Below the pieces are notes generated by a model. It did no database searches, was not told the DNA's origin, and worked only from the letters and a program-made list of their open reading frames with translations. The position numbers and the translations under genes are program-made. Below, in pieces: positions 33,282 through 43,728 of a DNA stretch of 64,000 nucleotides; the first letter of the stretch is position 1; each line of letters starts with the position of its first letter. The stretch spans positions 29,350,501 through 29,414,500 of the forward strand of contig CM027377.1 in the NCBI GenBank assembly GCA_015680905.1, written 5' to 3'. Origin of the DNA: Coptis chinensis. Its lineage: Eukaryota > Streptophyta > Magnoliopsida > Ranunculales > Ranunculaceae.

Positions 33282-35415
33282 CTAATGTGCATGGAACCGT
33301 TGGTCTACCGGGTCCTTGTATTTTACTATACCATTGTATTCGGTGATGGAAGGAAATTGTTCAGTAAGGAAAGCCCCGTTGAGGCACATTTGTTCTTCTT
33401 TTGTGGTGCACATGTCTTTCAAAAATTTTGCATGTTTTGGTAATTGCTTTAGGGCATCGAGAAAAGGTAAGTTTATTGTCAAATTTTTAAAGGTTTCCCT
33501 AATTTCATCAAAGTTTTCATCCGGTTTATTCTTTGCCAAACGGGCAGGGAAATGGTGCCTTAGGGCTGAATTTGGCATAAGGGTCCACCTGTTCGTTCCC
33601 CAATTGTTTAGATTGTGGCGTTGTTGAACTTGGGTGTCCATTTGAGGGTCATTATCCCAAAGCGGTTTCCTTGAACCTCCGATATCGTTTGTTTTATCAT
33701 CCGCATAATGGATTTGATTATCAACGGTTTTCCCGGATCGAAGAGTAGTGATTGCATCCCTCACCTTGGGTTGGAGTACTTGTACCCATATTAGTGAGTT
33801 CAAAGGCGCGTTTGGTTTGGCTTAGGGTTGAACCGCTTGGCGTGAAACACGCCTTTCTCGCTCTTGTCTTGTGCTAATTGTTGAATTGATTGTTGGATAG
33901 GCGTTAGGATTTGTGATTGTTGGTTCATGTAAGAAGAACATCTCACTTGTCCCATCAGTAGCGAGAGGCATAGGTTGTGCAAATGGTTACTAGTTCACGA
34001 TTATTCTTTGAGAAGTTGTTGATTATAGCGAGAATTTGGATTAAAATTTGGAACAAAATTTTGCGGTTGTTTTGATAGTTAGCATTTGAATTACTTTGAA
34101 ATTGATTTTGACTTTGTTGGTATTGCTGATTATTTCCTTGGCGGTATGGAATAAAATTGTTGATTGGTCGAGCAGGTGGATTTGCGAAAACCCGAGGAGC
34201 CATTTGTTGGTTATTCCTGCTTGGCCGAAATTAGGATGTTGTCTCCATGGTGCATTAGGAATATTGAATGCACATGCCTCCTCCTCGTATTTGGGTAGGG
34301 GTAGCATGTAACAAGGGACAATAAGCATCAAGATGGTGCGGACTAAGACATAGAACACATGGGGAAGTGTTAACGCTCATGGCCTTTGTTGTGGAAGTTG
34401 ATCGTTTACTTGAACTACAAGAGCATCTACTTTTTTAGTGAAGGTTTCTATCCGATTTTTTTCTTCGGGGATTGGGTTTTACCTCAAAATAGATTTTAGC
34501 TTTTGTAACATTATCCTTAGATGACCTAGAAGAATCAGTGGCAATGTGTACCTTTTTTTTGCTTGTTTGTCAAGAAAAAGTATATGCTTCAAGAGCTCTC
34601 CTTTGTCCATGAAAGCGAAACCAGCTCATTATATCAAGAGTTTCTTTTTGATGATCAGGAAAGTCCATTAAAGAATGAAACGAACAAGGACAAACTTTGT
34701 CTAGTTGGTGATGAGGACATTCTAAAAGAAGATCAATAAAAGCGACTCCATGCTTCCAGTAAAAGGATTCATGAGGATTTTGACCAAAAGAATTGAATTT
34801 TACGAAGATTTCGGTTAGTTTTTCTTAAAGTGTAAAATTGAAGCATGAAAGCTTGAACAAGTTTATTCCATGTGTCTATGGATTGTAAACGTTGTCCCGC
34901 TAGCCAAATTGACGCTTTATCCGGCTAAAGTGAATGGAATTAGCAAGAAGCAAGAGTTGTTCCTTAGAGACGGGCCGATGGTGAAATGTTGGGCTACTTG
35001 TTGTAGCCTCACTTAAGATGATTGTGCGGTTTTCATGATCCAAACCATGATACATAGGTAACAAACTAAAAGCGTTTGGCGAATTCGAAAATCACCGACA
35101 ATGTCCTCAAGTTTGATGCGGGAAGAAGGTCTTTCTGTAGGGTATAGAAGTCCGAAGGGGCTTCTCACCGCTAGATTTTAAATCAGCTATAATGAATGAC
35201 GCCGGAAAATGTGACAAGGAATCTTGTTGATTAATAGATGAAGAACTTTGTGGAGGTGAGAACTTTACTTTGGCTGCTTTATCGTATTTTCTCCCTACGA
35301 TAAGTATGTTCAAATTCTTTAGTAGAACCAGGACCTTAATCTCATGCAAGCATAAACTTAGATCTAATTGGCGAAGGAACATTATTACTTGAATTTTATA
35401 ATTATGTTCAATCAT
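33282..35415 (-). pseudogene. Athila gag, broken
   Basis: The C-terminal part (33803-33282) is open: KVRDAITTLRSGKTVDNQ, then FPARLAKNK, then the Athila-typical TINLPFLDALKQLPKHAKFL. Upstream pieces include glutamine/asparagine-rich sequence (34203-33955) and a poorly kept retrotrans_gag capsid region near 34950-34600 (WLAGQRLQSIDTWNKLVQAF). No zinc knuckle is seen. Frame changes are frequent. Structural capsid precursor by family. Confidence 0.7.
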
Positions 35416-35623
35416 TAGAGTTGAACAACGTGAGCCTAAGTTTGCTAACGTAGCAGTGAAACTAGGGAATCGTGTACATAAACCAACGACCGGTCACAAA
35501 GAGATATGAGGGAGGCTTTTAGGTGCAAAACACGGTTCTAATTAAGTAACCTCAATCTGTCAAGTTTCCTAGACACCGTTGGAATATGATTAAGAGTTAT
35601 GGAATTAAAATTTATGCACGCGT

Positions 35624-35661
<38 letters not shown>

Positions 35662-37498
35662 CTGATTTATGCAAGGGTGAAAATACAAACATACAAATAC
35701 GATCTACTCATACTATACTAGATGCAGTAGAATGTGAAGATACTCTACTCATACACGTGATAGCTATCACGAATAGGCAAGGTTGTATCATCGATAAATA
35801 TTTCCATAATGCAGGGCAAATATACATCGATATAATTATATATGCACGCTAATTTGTAAATCGATATTAGCGTGGAAGTTATATCTACAGTTACAGGCAA
35901 ATTTAAATTACTCATAATGTTATTTAGATATGGTAGCATGTGAAAATATTATAAATGCGCATATATATACTAAAATGTGGCGTAAACTAAGCAGACAGCG
36001 TGTTTTACCTGACTAAAATCGACTTTTTGTATTGCATAGTGAGCTCTCTATTTTTCAATTGTGAGCTCTTATCTAATTTTTGTTAATCTTGCAAGATGGG
36101 GTGGAGATCCCGTGGTACCCAACCGGTGGAATTACATTCAAGATCCAAACTTAAGTGATTGATTAGGTGGGTCCAGATTTCCATGAGCCTACACCAAACA
36201 TGTTGTCTTATCTTTTGACATGAGGGATCGGGGACATCGCAACACTAAACACCAGGGGACATCATTAATTGTTGTGCCAACATAACCTTTCCAACATTTT
36301 TTACTTAAAAGGGATGACCACAAGCATGCATGCATTCTACTTTAAGTCTTTTAGCTTCTAGCTATATAATTCCTTATTCGATACTTAGGTGTTTTCTTTT
36401 AGCAGGGCTCCTACGTACTTTGTCACCTATTTCAAAATCGATCCCAGCAATCTTCGTTTTCTTGACAAAACGAGTGTAGAAAGGTAAGTCTATAGTAAAG
36501 ATTACGATGTTGTGTAGCTTTTAGATTTTTTTCGTTTGTAGCTATAGAAGCCGCCTCACTTAGAAGCATCTGTTAGCTGGTTCCACTCCATTGATGTTTG
36601 TTTTATAGCAGCCTATATCAAATGTCATTGCAATGATGGATTGGAGTTCTTCTTCAAAGTCAAAATGTACTATCTGACAAGTTTTACTCCTTTTATCGCA
36701 CTTCTTTATTAAAAAACTCAAATTTCTTTAAAGGGAATGGATATATGGAATTCATAGTTACATAATCATTTGGTTTACATTCAAAACAAGAGCAAAAGCT
36801 TCAACAATTGAGAGGTCATCTCTATCACTTCTACCTTCGTTTCGATATGCGTGTATTTTTCATTTGGGGTCCGATGGTAATAATTCTACATCTTAATTAT
36901 AGGTTCTCGTTAAATCTCGACTATCAAGATGTCATCGATACCCACCCGGTACATACTTCTTTGTGCTTCCTATTTTTTTTTTTTTTTTTTTTTCCGACTT
37001 TCAAATTTAATATATTATTAACATGTTAAATCTCTTATTGAATTCAATTTATGACTTCAACAAGTTTTGTTGTTTTTCTTGCACATGTTAAAGCATATTG
37101 GATCGGGATGTTTGGAAAGCCAATACCAAAGGACAAGAGTTTCAAGATCAAACTGTGATCGCTTGTTTTTTGCAGGTTAAGAAACAATGTAACTAACTAA
37201 TAGTGTGAAGTGTGAACACCTAACCATTAGATGTACACTGTATAACTGGAAGTACGATAAATGTGATTATGGATGCGTTATAAACATTGGAAACATTCTT
37301 AGCTACTAATTTTGGGTCGATTAAATTGTGTAACATGATTTTAGGTATGTCATTCATCTGGGATGTGGGTCTGGGTTGGGGCATGGGAACTCTACTCATA
37401 TATAAATTATAAAGAGGACTATCCATATAGGAGGATGCTAACCTTCTCTGTGTTGCCTTCACATTTTTTGTTGACATTGATTCTAATCTCTATAATAG
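35416..37498. other. Gene-free stretch right of Athila copy 1
   Basis: I searched for a partner of the 21940-23432 LTR and found none. A T tract lies at 35627-35661 and another at 36969-36992. Some of it may be Athila leader (35416-35560); the rest looks like unassigned intergenic DNA. Confidence 0.5.
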
Positions 37499-37995
37499 TA
37501 AGCCTGGCCATAGCTAGTAATTCGCCGTATTATTCGCGAATTATAAGGTTTGGCGAATAAAACGAATAAGTCGGTGAATTTTTGAATGATACGGTTTAAT
37601 TCGCGAATTGGTTGGGCCGGGCTTATAATTGCCGAATTATAATGTCCGGATTTTTGAAATTGAAAAAAACGGGCCGGGCTTTACTGCTTTAGTTGGAAAA
37701 ATGGAAAGTGGAAACTGGAAAGAACTGGAAAGTGGAAACTTAGAAATCGGAAATGGAAAGTCTCCCATAAAAATCTCAACCAAACCAACTAAGATTCTAA
37801 GAACAGACGAACAGTAAAATAGAATACGAGTAGAGTAAGTAGACTTCAGAGTTTAGAATGAGAACAAAATGTGTTTAGTTCTTGTCTTCTTGAAGTGGTG
37901 AAGGCGTGAAGCACTGAAGCCATAGCATATTGCCATATTGCCCATATTCTACCATTTTTTCCTTCTTCAAACTTGAAACTTTGAAAGTGCTCAAA

Positions 37996-40096
37996 ATGGT
38001 TAGAGGAAAAGATCCTTTTTGGCAATATGGAGAGGATTTAAAGGGTCACTTCACTTGCAAATTCTGCAAATGTAAAAAGAGTGGAGGAATTTCAAGATTG
38101 AAAGCACATTTATCTTGTTTACCAGGAATGGATGTTGTTGGATGTACGCTTGTTCCGGAGGATGTCCAAGCTGAAGCTGTTTTACTTGTTAAGGAGAAGG
38201 AACATCCAAATAAGAAGTTGAAAACTGGGGGAGTTCAACATGAAGGTACACACCATGATTTCTCTGCTTTGCGTCAAACTACGGTACCATCCATGTGTGA
38301 TAAGAAGGACAAGGAACACGTGGATCATGCACTTGGGCATTTTTTCTTTGATAATAATATTGCATTCAATGTTATTCAAAGTCAGTCCTTTATAGATTTT
38401 GCATCGCGACTTTTCGAACTATGGAAGTGGATTTAAAGTACCATCATACTTTCGACTCTCTCATCCGCGACTAAATTGGTGCAAAATGCAAAGGCTGAAG
38501 TTGTTGAATATGTCTCGCAAGTTAAAAATTCATGGTCTCAAATTGGATCCGATTGTACTCTTATGTCTGACGGTTGGACAGATCTTAAGGGTCGTTGTTT
38601 TATAAATATGATTGTGTATTCTCCAAAAGGTGCTGTTTTCTTGTACTGCATTGAAGAATCAAGTGAAAGAAAGACTGCAGTGTATCTCAAAAATCTACTT
38701 TGTAATGCCATAGAGGAGATTGGTGCTGAAAATGTGGTACAAATTATTACTGATAATGCTTCTAACTATGAGAGTGCTGGGCAAATGGTAATGGAAGTAT
38801 ATCCTCACATCTACAAAACCCGTTGTGCTACTCATGGAGTCCAATTGCTGCTCAAGGATATTAACGATGACATCGGTTGGATACGAGGTATTTTTCAGGA
38901 AGCTAAGGTGATAGTGGATTTTCTTTATAGGTTTCCAGCAGTCACAGCATTACTAAGGAGTAAGACAAGCAAAGAGTTAAAAAAGCCTTGTACGACCAGA
39001 TTTGCTTACCATTTTCTGATGCTTCAATCTATTATAGATGTTGAAGATGGGTTGCGTGCGATGGTTGCATCACCTGATTGGAGAGCTTTGAAACAATGTA
39101 ATGATGTAAGAGGAAGACAAGTTACAGATATTATTCAAGGTATTGTTTTTTGGGATTATGGGAAAGAAGTGATATCAGTATTGGAACCTCTTATTAGAGT
39201 ACTTCGTTTGGTAGATGGTGAAGGATCGACTGCTGGGTATCTGTTTGAGGCTATGGAAAGAGCAAGAGAGGAGATAAAGCACCGGTGTGATAATGATCCA
39301 ATAAGGTACGAACAGTTATGGGACTTATTTGATCCAAGGAGGGACAGAAACATACTTCATGAAGTACACGCGCTTGCTGCATTTCTAAATCCGAAGTTTA
39401 TGGTTATTGAAAGGATAAAATATGGTCATCCATTAGTGAAGAAGGGCTTAGTATTTGCAGCAACAAATATGATAAGTAATGATGCAGATCGTCGAGCTTT
39501 CAGTACACAAATAACCGAGTACAATACTAAGAGTTCGGATATCTTTACTCCCATTGCTAATTATCAAATGGAAACTATTCATCCTCGTAAGTATAAATAA
39601 TTTCAAGTATATTTTTTTTTTATCATTATGAGATTTATATTTCTTATTTATTGTGGAAGATGTATTAATTTACATAAATGTAGGAGTGTGGTGGTTACAA
39701 AATGGTGGTTCAATTCCTATCGTTCAAAAGATTGCCGTCCGAATCTTAAGCCAACCATGTAGCGCATCAGCATGTGAAAGGAACTGGAGTGCTTTTGAAG
39801 CGGCTCAAACAAAGAAGAGAAACAGCTTGTCACCAGAAATGCTAGAAGATTTGGTTTATATTCGTATGAATTCGAAGATGAAGGCTAACTGTGAAAACAT
39901 GGAGAAACGAGATACAAAAGCCATCGATCTTGAATATCTTGGAGAACTTCCGGAATATGAAGAACGTGGAAATGGGGATGTTGATCTTGCAATTCCTAAT
40001 GAAGCTACTGGAAATGCTAATGATGCTACAAGTAATGCTACTCCCCCTACTCGTGATGATATTATTTTTGAAGAGCTCTTTGGGTCTTCTATGTGA
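37996..40096 (+). pseudogene. hAT transposase (BED finger, DUF659, hATC dimerisation)
   Basis: ATG 37996 opens MVRGKDPFWQYGED and a BED-type finger (CKFCKCKKSGGISRLKAHL). Around 38415 and 38470 two opposite frameshifts bracket a 20-residue stretch (YGSGFKVPSYFRLSHPRLN), after which the original frame resumes with NAKAEVVEYVSQ, DUF659 (SDGWTDLKGRCF) and the RNase H-like core ITDNASNYESAG ... RCATHGVQLLLKDI. An intron at 39587-39683 (GTAAGT..TGTAG) joins HP to WWLQNGG. The hATC dimer domain is SQPCSASACERNWSAF. About 690 codons is normal length. Apart from the paired indels no stop interrupts it, so it may be active, and the shifts may be sequencing errors. Acts in the nucleus on the CGAAT-rich ends. 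Confidence 0.85.
39587..39683 (+). other. Intron of the hAT transposase gene
   Basis: 97 bp, donor CTC/GTAAGT and acceptor AAATGTAG/GAG. Removing it restores H-P-R-V-W-W-L-Q, the conserved start of the C-terminal segment. Confidence 0.75.
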
Positions 40097-40499
40097 TAGG
40101 ACTTCATAGAATTTTCACACTGTTTTGGGATTTAGGATTTAGCTAGTCCGCAAGACATTTGAGTTTTTGTTTGGATTTTATTGAGCCTGTAGCTGCATGA
40201 CATTAGAGTTTTTGTCAGTTGAACAAAGTTTGTCATTTTGTCATTTTGTCAGTTGAACACTTGAACAAAGTTATTTTTTTTGATGACATCAAAAAACATG
40301 ACCAAAGGTTTGCCGACAGTTCTACATCCATAAATGATTTCTTCACAGCATTCAGTGATGAACTCATGAACACTGATGGAGTGATGGGTCATAAGCAGAT
40401 TGAAAATAAACAAAAAAACAAGAGCTTGAAGCTCTGAAAGTTGATTGCTGATGGTAAATGCTACATAACCCTGAGCATGTAAGGATTAACTTGAAAAAC

Positions 40500-41371
40500 T
40501 TCAATTTAACCGACTTCGGGAGCTCCAAACCTCCAACCGGGCGTGGGGCTTGTCCAGGGCTGCACACTCCACTCAGATGTTATCGATATGGAGTATCACA
40601 AACGACAAATGCTTTCTGCAGTAACACAATTCGCAAACATAGATGCTTGTTAGTTCCGATTAATATATGTCCAACGACCTTTTTGAATCTACAATTCTCT
40701 AATGTGTGAAGTGTGAAGACTGTGAACTACGTAATTAGTGTACTCCTTTAAAAGGCGAACAGTTTCCCCAACTAATTATTTGGGATGAGTAAAAACAAAC
40801 GGTGAAAATAAAAACTAAAACACTGCAAAATTTTGATTTGTGTCATTTGAATCATTCCTAAGTCCTAACTGTTTACAGATATATCATCGTCATCATGTCC
40901 AATATGTCTTCAACTCCCAAAAGTTGAAATAGTGTCACATGCTTGAAGACTTAAAAAGAAACCATACATTAGAATAAGATTATTCACTGTAATGGTTTAA
41001 AGTCCAGGCTTTGGCATGTCATCCACTCATCCCTGCATCTGAAACGCTGTGGTGGCTCACACCTCACGGTTCCTTCGGTTAGTACAAGAACGAACCCTCA
41101 CAACATAAGAATGAATGAAACACAGTATTGCATCTTGGCATACAACTTTGGCAGAGTATAAGTATATCCTTCATTGACACAAGCTTCTTGAACATCTCTA
41201 ACAGCAGCTTGCTCAACAATATTCCTAACCAGAAACCTCTTGATTGCCTTATCCTTGGGGGCTTGGGGCAACATTTGCCACAGTTGAGAGTTGAGACTTG
41301 GAGCAACGAATGAACTTAACATGACCATGGCCGTGTTTGTTACGGCCCCCATTCCTATGCTTGAATGTCAT
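40500..41371 (-). pseudogene. RPS26: Ribosomal protein S26 (eS26) pseudogene inside the hAT element
   Basis: ATG 41371 gives [22 protein letters not shown], the eS26 N-terminus. A 13-bp insertion and a partial repeat of CCCCAAG precede [31 protein letters not shown] and [14 protein letters not shown] short deletion at the CAIHS position shifts to [14 protein letters not shown], and the end of the protein (DDMPKPG) is separated by ~443 bp from QAPRPVGG at 40550-40520. Frameshifts and a stop before the C-terminus make it non-functional. eS26 is a small-subunit protein at the mRNA exit. The copy lies antisense to the transposase and within the hAT ends, so it was either captured by the transposon or inserted into it. 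Confidence 0.85.
40559..41001. other. Insertion or intron splitting the RPS26 C-terminus
   Basis: The heptamer GTCCAGG (CCTGGAC on the coding strand) occurs at both junctions (41002-41008 and 40552-40558). Removing one copy plus this segment restores AAG-CCT-GGA-CAA (K-P-G-Q) exactly. The inner edge also resembles an acceptor (TGTGCAG), but no GT donor is present. The insert has no clear inverted ends. Confidence 0.45.
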
Positions 41372-41775
41372 TTTCCCTTGAGGAGATGGATTAGATATTT
41401 AGATCTCTTCTCTTTTCACTTCAGGTGAACAAAGTTGAGGTAAATACTAAATAGTAAGTAGAAGTGTAGAACCAAAAATTTCAACTTAGTATTATTTTGT
41501 TCATGAATAAATTTTTTAAAAAGGAACAAAAAAGAAAGAAAACCCACTATATAATTATATATCAAAATTTTAAATGAAAATATATATAGCCGAATTTCAA
41601 AAGAATGCATTCGTATTATACCCGTTTAAAACACGAATCGTATTTTTGCCGTTAGCGTTTTTTTGGACCGAATATTTAAAAGTATTATTGTTGAAAATTT
41701 CGAATCTTAGGCGAATAATTGCCATATCGAACTTTTGCCGTCCACGAATTTACTAGCTATGAGCCTGGCTAGGAC

Positions 41776-42720
41776 ATGCATATTAGCTAGTATTTAATAA
41801 GAGTTTTGTCGTTCTGTTACCCACGTGGGACTAAATTTGCTTTAGCAACTAGCTGGTCCACCAAAATTCATTCACAAAGTTTGCAAGTAGCAAGACTCTT
41901 TCGCCGGTCGGACACCTTTTTTTTTTCTTTATCTTTTTGGCTCTTTCTTTGAGGGACGACTTGTGTGCGTTACTCTATTTCAGTTTTGAGAGTTTTTAGA
42001 AGTAGCTTCTTAGCAACTTTTCTTTCCACATTCTATAAAACACCTTTTCTGTTTGATATTTCGCATTCATCTAATATAATTATTAAATAATTTATAATCT
42101 CTTCAAAACTTTAGCTTCTTTGTAAGCTCATTTGAGAGAGAGAGATAATGAAGAAGTTAGTATGTAATATTGGTTTGGTTAGTGTATGCGGTAGTTAATT
42201 GAAACTGTAATTTGTATCCAAAGCAATAGTTAATGAAAAGTTACAAAGGCAGTAGAAGAATAACTTCATTTTCTTTTAGTGCCATATCACCTAAAAACAA
42301 TAAAAGATTGTTGGGAGAAGTCTTTAAAGAGGTTAGATTGGACTAGAAGACAATGAGCCGGCCAGCCTACTTAATTAAAAGCGTCCACAGACAGATTGGG
42401 GACAGAAAGAAACGATATCATAGCGATCGAATAGCCGACGTGCTTTAAGTTATTAGGATTCCACTATTTCTTTCTTTTTCATCAATATATTTTGTCATTG
42501 TAATCCAAGATATGACAATATGGAATGAATATGTCTTTTATTTTTTATTGGTTATGTACTTATGTTGAAGAGCATTCAGGGTTAGTGGGAGTTCTTGTTT
42601 TGGAGAAGTTCAAAGTCATAACTCTCAATAGCCAAGAAGTTTACATCCGATTCCATTTTCGTTTTAGGAATAATACTCCCAATAAATTCTGTATTGAAAT
42701 TTTATCTTCGATAGTAAATA
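41776..42720. other. Gene-free intergenic stretch
   Basis: AT-rich DNA with a short GAGAGAGAGA run near 42132. Open frames (for example 42525-42720) show no conserved sequence. It ends in the MITE's target duplication. Confidence 0.5.
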
Positions 42721-43038
42721 GGGCTGGAAATGGAGAGGGGGTCGGATTCTTACTCAAAACTTTTTTTACCACATTTGGATCCATCCGGATTCGGGTCGGA
42801 TTTCGAATATCCCTATCCATTAAAAAACACCAAAAAATATATTATTTTAATGATTTTCATATATAAATGTAAGATATAAATTAATTTTTAGGCATTAAAA
42901 TATAAATCTTGTTAAAATGATTCGGATTTTCGGATATTAGGGTCGGATTCTAGTCACAAATCTATAAACCATATCCGTTAAAATGAATTCGGATATGTTC
43001 GGATTTAGATCGCATCCCTTACCATTTCCAGCACTAAT
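42721..43038. mobile_element. 318-bp MITE of hAT type with 8-bp target duplication
   Basis: The end GGGCTGGAAATGG and the inverted right end (A)TTAGTGCTGGAAATGG form the terminal repeat. AGTAAATA flanks both sides (42713-42720 and 43039-43046), a perfect 8-bp target duplication as hAT elements make. The interior is rich in CGGAT/TTCGGAT motifs and has no coding capacity. Confidence 0.85.
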
Positions 43039-43046
43039 AGTAAATA

Positions 43047-43728
43047 TGGTAGCAAACTTTTGCTTGATGCCTAGCAACTCTAGTAGCAAGTCACCATCAA
43101 TACGCAGTGATAATAGTATAGCGTCTCTTACTCTGGCTGTGGTTAACCAACTGTTTTGCCCAGTATCTTCTGATCAGTTTTTTCTGTTGCTTCTTTGGGG
43201 CTTGTTTGTAACAGTTTTTAATTGGTCTCAGGTCCTCCGGTAGCTTACACTATTTTTCATAACAAGTTCTCGTCTATCCAGTACTAGCTTGTGCAATGAC
43301 TGCATATGGATGAGATATTCTTTTGATCTTCAAGATAAGATCACTGACTGCGAATAGAAACTATTACCAATTTAAAAGGTGCGCTCATCCATGGTCACCT
43401 TAACTATCTATTTCAGGTTAAAAAATAAGAGCCTTATCTTACTGCAAAGACAATTCAAGGTTCAGGATCATCTAGTAGACCTATGTAGATTTTCAACTTG
43501 TTCTCTTTAGGAAAATGTCATTGCAATTCATCCATGTCATGTACTTTAGCAAATTGCTACCATGCACCCTTTACTTGTGAATAACTGGTAGTTGTTTCCT
43601 TGTACTTCAATTGTAATTTGTAAGATTATACGAACAAAGTAAATAGGAAATCCATAAAACCTAATGAACCAAAAATAATCTGGAGCGACCACTTTCCCTT
43701 TACTTTCCTTGTCCGATAGATTAGATAT
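43047..43728. other. Gene-free intergenic stretch
   Basis: No domain, RNA gene or repeat is recognised. It ends with GATAT, the target duplication of the solo LTR. Confidence 0.5.

Larger units (their letters stand above)
21940..35560 (-). mobile_element. Athila-type Ty3/Gypsy retrotransposon, copy 1, lacking its 5' LTR
   Basis: Read on the minus strand: gag (35415-33282), protease, RT, RNase H and integrase (33281-29822), two further ORFs in the env position (27602-26527 and 26195-25150), a long untranslated spacer, a polypurine tract and a 3' LTR (23432-21940). Placement of integrase after RNase H and extra ORFs after pol define the Athila lineage. No 5' LTR is found on the right side, so the element is truncated there. 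The right limit is approximate. It shares order and sequence with copy 2 at 57588-64000. Confidence 0.85.
37499..41775 (+). mobile_element. hAT transposon with imperfect terminal inverted repeats
   Basis: The left end reads TAAGCCTGGCCATAGCTAGT, and the right end, inverted, TAGCCAGGCTCATAGCTAGT; both are followed by AATTCG. Inside each end, within ~200 bp, the motif CGAAT recurs many times (left TTCGCGAATTATAAGG and others; right CACGAATCG, GGCGAATAATT), the usual arrangement of hAT subterminal transposase sites. A hAT transposase gene sits inside on the plus strand, and an RPS26 pseudogene on the minus strand. I could not find a clear 8-bp target duplication. Confidence 0.75.

Noticed and set aside
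41079-41352. Frames that look like a novel small protein
   Set aside because: They are frame pieces of the RPS26 pseudogene read from an internal methionine.
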